Assembly: GCA_035696925.1 (NCBI GenBank)
Contig: DASSDW010000112.1
Span: forward strand, 1 to 25,309
Reading direction: 5' to 3'
From: JAJNBA01 sp035696925
GTDB lineage: Bacteria; Actinomycetota; UBA4738; HRBIN12
DNA length: 25,309 nucleotides
Shown here: positions 21,921 to 25,309 of the stretch, in pieces
Numbering within the stretch: the stretch's first letter is position 1
Layout of the letters: each line of letters starts with the position of its first letter
The notes under the pieces: generated by a model
What the model was told of the DNA's origin: nothing
Database searches by the model: none
The model's input: only the letters and a program-made list of their open reading frames with translations
Program-made: the position numbers and the translations under genes

Positions 21921-23147
21921 TCAGAGCCGGCCGGGCTCGGGAGCGACCGCGTCCCCGGTCGGAAGCTGCTCCCGCAGAGGGGTATCGAGTGGGGGGATCC
22001 GGAGCGCGACCAGCGCCGCGACGCCACCGAGGAGGGCGAGGATCGCGGAGCCGATGAAGAGCGTCGTGGAGCCGAGCCGCCCGTAGACGACGCCGCCGAG
22101 CCCCGCTCCGATGATCGGTCCGATCCCGAAGCCGACCATCGCGCCGATCGAGTTGCCCGTCGAGTAGAGCGTGGAGGGCAGCAGCTTGCCGACGACGAGG
22201 ATCGAGGTGGTGAAGAGCAGCGAGAATCCGGCTCCCTCGAACACGGCGAGCAACGACACGATCGTGCGGCTCTCGACGAGGCCCCAGAGCAGGAAGCCGG
22301 TCGCGTACACCAGGCATCCGAGGGCGTACACCTTGCGCAGGCCCATACGCCGATGCAGGCGCGAGGAGAGCCGCATGACCCCGACCTCCGTCAAGCCCCC
22401 GAGGGCGGTGCCCACACCGATCAGCAGCGGTTCCTCGATCTTCAGGCCGACGAAGTTCCAGGCGCCGTTGAAGCCCGTCCACACGAGCAGCGTCGCGACG
22501 AGGAAGCCCCACATCCGCGGCGCCGTACGGAAGACCGCGCCGACCGCGCCCAGCCGTCCGTGTTGCGTGGGCTGCTTCGGACGATCCGGACGCACCGCGA
22601 TCGTGGTCCAGACGAGCATCACCGCGCCCGCGGCCGCGTACAACGGGAGCGCGAGGGACACGCCGTAGAGGTCGAGCAACCAACCGAACGCGAGGCAGCC
22701 AGCGGCGTACGAGAGGCTCTCCCACCCGCGGATGCGGCCGTAGTCGGCCATCCGCTCTTCGCCGAGCTGGACCAACGCGAGCGCGTCGATGTTCGGTCCC
22801 GACGCGGCCATGGCGAGCGCGATCCCGACGGCACCGAACGCCACCCCGACGAGCGAGTCGAGGACCGACGCCACGATCGCGAACGCGACCATCCCGAGGA
22901 GTCCGAGCTGCAGCGCCCGCCGCCGCCCGATCCGCGTGTCGGCGACATGTCCCCAGATCGGCATCGCGACGATCCGCACCGCCGCCATCGCGCCGAGGAG
23001 GAATCCGATCTGGCTCGGGTCGAAGCCGCGTCCCGCGAAGTAGATCGAGAGGAACGGGAAGAACGACGCGACGATCAGTCCGAACGTGAGGAACAGGCCG
23101 AGGACGGCGGTCGCGGGCGAGATGTCCGCTCCCGTCGGTCTCTTCAT
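21921..23147 (-). CDS. MFS transporter (MFS_1-like / sugar-symporter type)
   Basis: A 408-residue membrane transporter with about 12 hydrophobic helices in two halves. The loop after helix 2 is MPIWGHVADTRIGRRRALQL, the MFS motif A variant (G-x3-D-x2-GRR). ALVQLGEERMADYGRIRGWESL and STGNSIGAMVGFGIGPIIGA are typical of the MFS_1-like group that includes LacY- and HcaT-type symporters. The middle loop (RPDRPKQPTQHGRL) is cytoplasmic. ATG 23147 follows TACACT by seven bases, so it probably has its own promoter despite lying 54 bases after the GNAT gene. The substrate is unknown. Confidence 0.9.
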   Translation of the reverse strand: MKRPTGADISPATAVLGLFLTFGLIVASFFPFLSIYFAGRGFDPSQIGFLLGAMAAVRIVAMPIWGHVADTRIGRRRALQLGLLGMVAFAIVASVLDSLVGVAFGAVGIALAMAASGPNIDALALVQLGEERMADYGRIRGWESLSYAAGCLAFGWLLDLYGVSLALPLYAAAGAVMLVWTTIAVRPDRPKQPTQHGRLGAVGAVFRTAPRMWGFLVATLLVWTGFNGAWNFVGLKIEEPLLIGVGTALGGLTEVGVMRLSSRLHRRMGLRKVYALGCLVYATGFLLWGLVESRTIVSLLAVFEGAGFSLLFTTSILVVGKLLPSTLYSTGNSIGAMVGFGIGPIIGAGLGGVVYGRLGSTTLFIGSAILALLGGVAALVALRIPPLDTPLREQLPTGDAVAPEPGRL

Positions 23148-23154
23148 CCGGCGG

Positions 23155-23160
23155 AGTGTA
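23155..23160 (-). promoter_or_regulatory. -10 box (TACACT) for leaderless MFS gene
   Basis: On the minus strand TACACT ends seven bases before ATG 23147. Confidence 0.5.
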
Positions 23161-23201
23161 GCGACGCCCCGGACGTGCCCTGCCGACGTCCCGTGAGTTG
23201 T

Positions 23202-23699
23202 CTAGAGGGTCCTCGCGAGGATCAGCACGTCGAGGTCGGAGCCCTCGCGGAGCGGGCGCCGCTCGCCGGTGTCCGCGAAGCCACACGCTTCGTAGAAGCC
23301 GCGGGCGGTCCGGTTCGTCTCGGTGACCGAGAGCACGACGCGGCCGCATCCGCGGCCGCGGGCCCAGGCGACGACCGCCTCGACGAGCGCGCGCCCGACG
23401 CCCGCTCCGCGGGCGTCGGGCGCGACCCACATCGCGTACAGGTGCGCCACACCGGGCTCGGCCTCGAACTCCGCGCCCGTCGCCGTCCCCACGACCGCCC
23501 CCGTCGGATCCCGACCCGCCAGCGCGATCGCGGTTCCACCCCGCCATCGCCCCGCCGCCCAGTCCTGCCACGTGGACTCCGAGTGCGAGGATTCCTCGCC
23601 GTAGGTCGAGCCGAACGCGTCCGGACTGTCGAGCAACGACCGGAGCCGGATCTCGCGGAACGCGACCCAGTCGTCCTCGTCGAACGGCTCGACCCGCAC
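23202..23699 (-). CDS. GNAT family N-acetyltransferase
   Basis: A 165-residue GNAT acetyltransferase. The acetyl-CoA pyrophosphate loop is VAPDARGAGVGRALVEAVVA (R/Q-x-x-G-x-G/A pattern near residues 93-112), and the C-terminal ETNRTARGFYEACGF segment is the family's conserved helix. The N-terminal FREIRLRSLLDSPDAFGSTY resembles acetyltransferases annotated for small-molecule or protein N-terminal substrates. It starts with GTG 23699, four bases after the PfkB kinase stop, so they are co-transcribed. The acceptor substrate is unknown. Confidence 0.9.
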   Translation of the reverse strand: MRVEPFDEDDWVAFREIRLRSLLDSPDAFGSTYGEESSHSESTWQDWAAGRWRGGTAIALAGRDPTGAVVGTATGAEFEAEPGVAHLYAMWVAPDARGAGVGRALVEAVVAWARGRGCGRVVLSVTETNRTARGFYEACGFADTGERRPLREGSDLDVLILARTL

Positions 23700-23703
23700 C
23701 GGG

Positions 23704-24642
23704 CTAGAGGAGATGGACGTCCGCCTGCCCCGCGAGTTCGGCGGCGCGCGAGGGATCGATCCGGGCGGCTCCCGCGAGCTCGGCGTTGGCCGCCCCCGCG
23801 CCGAGCGCCACCCGGAGCGCGTCCTCCCAATCGCTCCCCCGCTCGAGCGCGGTGATCAGACCGGCGAGGAAGGCGTCGCCGCTTCCCACGGGATAGCGGC
23901 CGCGGACGTAGAGGACCCCTTCGTAGAGCGTGCCGTCCGGCGCTGCCAGCATCACGCCCTCCGCTCCCCTCGTGACGATGCCGGCGTGACCGTCGCCGCC
24001 GGCCATGTCGCGGATCTTGGAGGCGGCCGCGAGGGAGTCGTCCCGGCGGGCCGTCGGCACCCCGAGGAGCTCTCCCGCCTCCGCGACGTTCACCTTGACG
24101 ATGTCCGGCTCCGCCGTGAGGGCGAGGCGCAGGCGCTCCCCTTCGGAATCCAACGCGACACGGACGCCGCCGTGGCGCGCTTCCTCGATCAGGTCCCGGT
24201 AGCCCTCGTCGGGCGCGCCCCGGGGCAGGGAGCCCGAGATCGTGAGCCAGCCGCCACGTTCCCACCGCGTCGCGGCGGCGTGGGTGAGCTCGACCCACGC
24301 GGCGTCCGGCGCGACGGCGCCGTGCTCGTAGAACTCGGTCAGTCCGGCGGTCTCACGGTCGGCGACCGAGAGCGAGGACCGGCTCTCCCCGTGGGTCCAG
24401 ACGAACTCGCCCTCTACACCCTCGGCGGCGAGCGATTCCTGCAACCACCGACCCGTGTGTCCCCGGAGCAGAGCGACCGCACACACGTCCGCGCCGAGCG
24501 ACCGCGCCGCCCGTGCGACGTTCAACCCCTTGCCGCCCGCGACCTGCACGAAGCCGGACGGCCGGTGGATGTCGCCCTTGACCAATCGTTCGACCTCGAA
24601 CAGTCGATCGACGGACGGGTTCGCGGCGAGACAGACGATCAT
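23704..24642 (-). CDS. PfkB family hexose kinase (1-phosphofructokinase / tagatose-6-phosphate kinase type)
   Basis: A 312-residue ribokinase-superfamily kinase. PfkB signature 1 is VAGGKGLNVARAARSLGADV (residues 34-53). Signature 2, with the catalytic Asp, is YPVGSGDAFLAGLITALERG near residue 255. The start MIVCLAANPSVDRLFEVERL is the form seen in FruK, LacC and related 1-phosphohexokinases. The exact sugar cannot be fixed; no fructose PTS gene is present in the window. The ATG at 24642 follows a TATCGT -10 box by six bases, which overlaps the -10 box of the divergent macrodomain gene. It is followed by the GNAT gene at four bases. Confidence 0.9.
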   Translation of the reverse strand: MIVCLAANPSVDRLFEVERLVKGDIHRPSGFVQVAGGKGLNVARAARSLGADVCAVALLRGHTGRWLQESLAAEGVEGEFVWTHGESRSSLSVADRETAGLTEFYEHGAVAPDAAWVELTHAAATRWERGGWLTISGSLPRGAPDEGYRDLIEEARHGGVRVALDSEGERLRLALTAEPDIVKVNVAEAGELLGVPTARRDDSLAAASKIRDMAGGDGHAGIVTRGAEGVMLAAPDGTLYEGVLYVRGRYPVGSGDAFLAGLITALERGSDWEDALRVALGAGAANAELAGAARIDPSRAAELAGQADVHLL

Positions 24643-24647
24643 CGACC

Positions 24648-24654
24648 TACGATA
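24648..24654. promoter_or_regulatory. overlapping divergent -10 boxes for two leaderless genes
   Basis: TACGAT (24648-24653, plus) and TATCGT (24649-24654 read on minus) share five base pairs. Each ends six bases before its ATG (24660 plus, 24642 minus). The whole intergenic gap is 17 bases. Confidence 0.6.
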
Positions 24655-24659
24655 GACGC

Positions 24660-25172
24660 ATGCCCCGCATCGTTCTGGTCGAGGGCGACATCACGGAGCA
24701 GCGGGTCGACGCCATCGTGAACGCGGCGAACGCGACCTTGCTCGGCGGCGGCGGCGTCGACGGCGCGATCCATCGCCGCGGCGGCCCCTCGATCCTCGAG
24801 GCATGCCGGCGGATCCGGTCGACCGAGTGGCCGGACGGTCTCCCCACCGGTCGTGCGGTGGCGACGACCGGCGGCGATCTCCCGGCTCGGTGGGTGATCC
24901 ACACCGTCGGGCCGGTCTACGCGCGCGAGGAGGATCCCGCGACGCTCCTGTCGAGCTGCCATACGGAGTCGCTCCGCGTCGCCGACGAGCTCGAGGCCGG
25001 TGTCGTCGCGTTCCCGGCGATCTCGACCGGGGTCTACGGCTACCCGATCGACGAGGCGGCCCGCGTCGCAGTGGAGGCGGTGCGAACAGCCGACACGTCC
25101 GTGCGAGAGGTGCGCTTCGTGCTGTTCGACGCCACCGCGCGTGCGGCGTTCGAACGCGCGATGACCTACTGA
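24660..25172 (+). CDS. macrodomain protein (O-acetyl-ADP-ribose deacetylase type)
   Basis: A 170-residue macrodomain, which binds ADP-ribose and in MacroD-type members removes acetyl or ADP-ribosyl groups. The defining motif is VNAANATLLGGGGVDGAIHR (residues 20-39), the MacroD/YmdB signature, followed by ATTGGDLPARWVIHTVGPVY and the second loop PAISTGVYGYPIDEAARVAV. It is a single-domain cytoplasmic protein of normal length. The ATG at 24660 follows TACGAT by six bases. It is divergent from the PfkB kinase gene with 17 bases between, and 34 bases upstream of the rhodanese gene. Confidence 0.95.
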   Translation: MPRIVLVEGDITEQRVDAIVNAANATLLGGGGVDGAIHRRGGPSILEACRRIRSTEWPDGLPTGRAVATTGGDLPARWVIHTVGPVYAREEDPATLLSSCHTESLRVADELEAGVVAFPAISTGVYGYPIDEAARVAVEAVRTADTSVREVRFVLFDATARAAFERAMTY

Positions 25173-25193
25173 ACCGTTCGCCGGACCCACTGC

Positions 25194-25199
25194 TAGCAT
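25194..25199 (+). promoter_or_regulatory. -10 box (TAGCAT) for leaderless rhodanese gene
   Basis: TAGCAT is followed by seven bases and ATG 25207. Confidence 0.5.
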
Positions 25200-25206
25200 C
25201 GGTCCG

Positions 25207-25309
25207 ATGGCAGATCTCAGCACGGTCGAGGGTGTCCACGAGTCGCTCGACGACATCCAGCTGGTGGACTGTCGCGAGCAGTACGAGTGGGACGCGGGCA
25301 GGATCGCGG
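25207..25309 (+). CDS. rhodanese-like domain protein, N-terminal part (cut by window end)
   Basis: Only 34 codons are present. They read MADLSTVEGVHESLDDIQ followed by LVDCREQYEWDAGRIA, the strand-turn that opens a rhodanese domain (usually DVREPxEyexGHI). The active-site cysteine loop would lie beyond the window. The gene follows the macrodomain gene on the same strand but has its own TAGCAT box. Rhodaneses transfer sulfane sulfur, for example from thiosulfate; whether this one is catalytic cannot be seen. Confidence 0.8.
   Translation, partial: MADLSTVEGVHESLDDIQLVDCREQYEWDAGRIA

Noticed and set aside
21489..23855. Open frame of 788 codons on the plus strand opposite the MFS, GNAT and repeat-protein genes
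   Set aside because: The minus-strand genes are clearly real by motifs; this frame shows only Arg/Asp-rich sequence.
1..25309. CRISPR arrays, insertion sequences, rRNA and toxin-antitoxin pairs
   Set aside because: None seen; the only tandem repeats are the 18-bp pair and the 54-bp coding repeats.

Overview
The window looks like chromosomal DNA from a high-GC member of the Actinomycetota, probably an uncultured lineage. Coding density is high and start codons are ATG or GTG. The order PMT mannosyltransferase, rsmI, metG, tatD, (rpfB site), rsmA/ksgA, ispE, tRNA-Gln, glmU, prs matches the block known from Mycobacterium and Streptomyces. There is no rRNA, CRISPR array, transposase or phage gene. 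Many genes carry a TANNNT -10 box 6-9 bases before the start codon, which points to widespread leaderless transcription.

Layout. 1-3066 (+): the end of an ECF sigma factor, overlapped by its membrane-bound partner of unknown function, then an FkbM-type methyltransferase. 3063-5474 (-): glmU and prs. 5564-8758 (-): a tight three-gene operon encoding an acyl-CoA-dehydrogenase-fold flavoprotein, a cytoplasmic PhnD-like binding protein, and a TusA-like domain fused to a ferritin-like diiron domain. 8971-9663 (+): a secreted IPT/TIG protein. 9680-14502 (-): tRNA-Gln, ispE, rsmA, a decayed rpfB-like fragment, tatD and metG. 14594-16330 (-): a membrane-anchored metzincin protease and rsmI. 16401-18367 (+): a DUF3052 protein and a protein O-mannosyltransferase. 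18480-19247 (-): a CPBP membrane protease. 19302-20507 (+): a DadA-like FAD oxidoreductase. 20508-24642 (-): pirin, an AsnC-type ligand-binding domain, an 18-residue-repeat helical protein, an MFS transporter, a GNAT acetyltransferase and a PfkB sugar kinase. 24660-25309 (+): a macrodomain protein and the start of a rhodanese.

Most of the window is housekeeping: amino-sugar nucleotide and PRPP synthesis, the MEP isoprenoid step, 16S rRNA methylation and methionyl-tRNA charging. The best candidate for an undescribed system is the 5564-8758 operon. A flavoprotein lacking the dehydrogenase catalytic Glu, a binding protein with no signal peptide or transporter, and a TusA domain without its Cys-Pro motif fused to a diiron oxygenase-like domain resemble, in fold only, the DszC/DszB desulfurisation logic. 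This suggests oxidative chemistry on a small sulfur- or phosphorus-containing compound. Other notable points are a probable rpfB relic between tatD and rsmA, an ispE gene that ends inside tRNA-Gln, and two divergent leaderless genes with overlapping -10 boxes.
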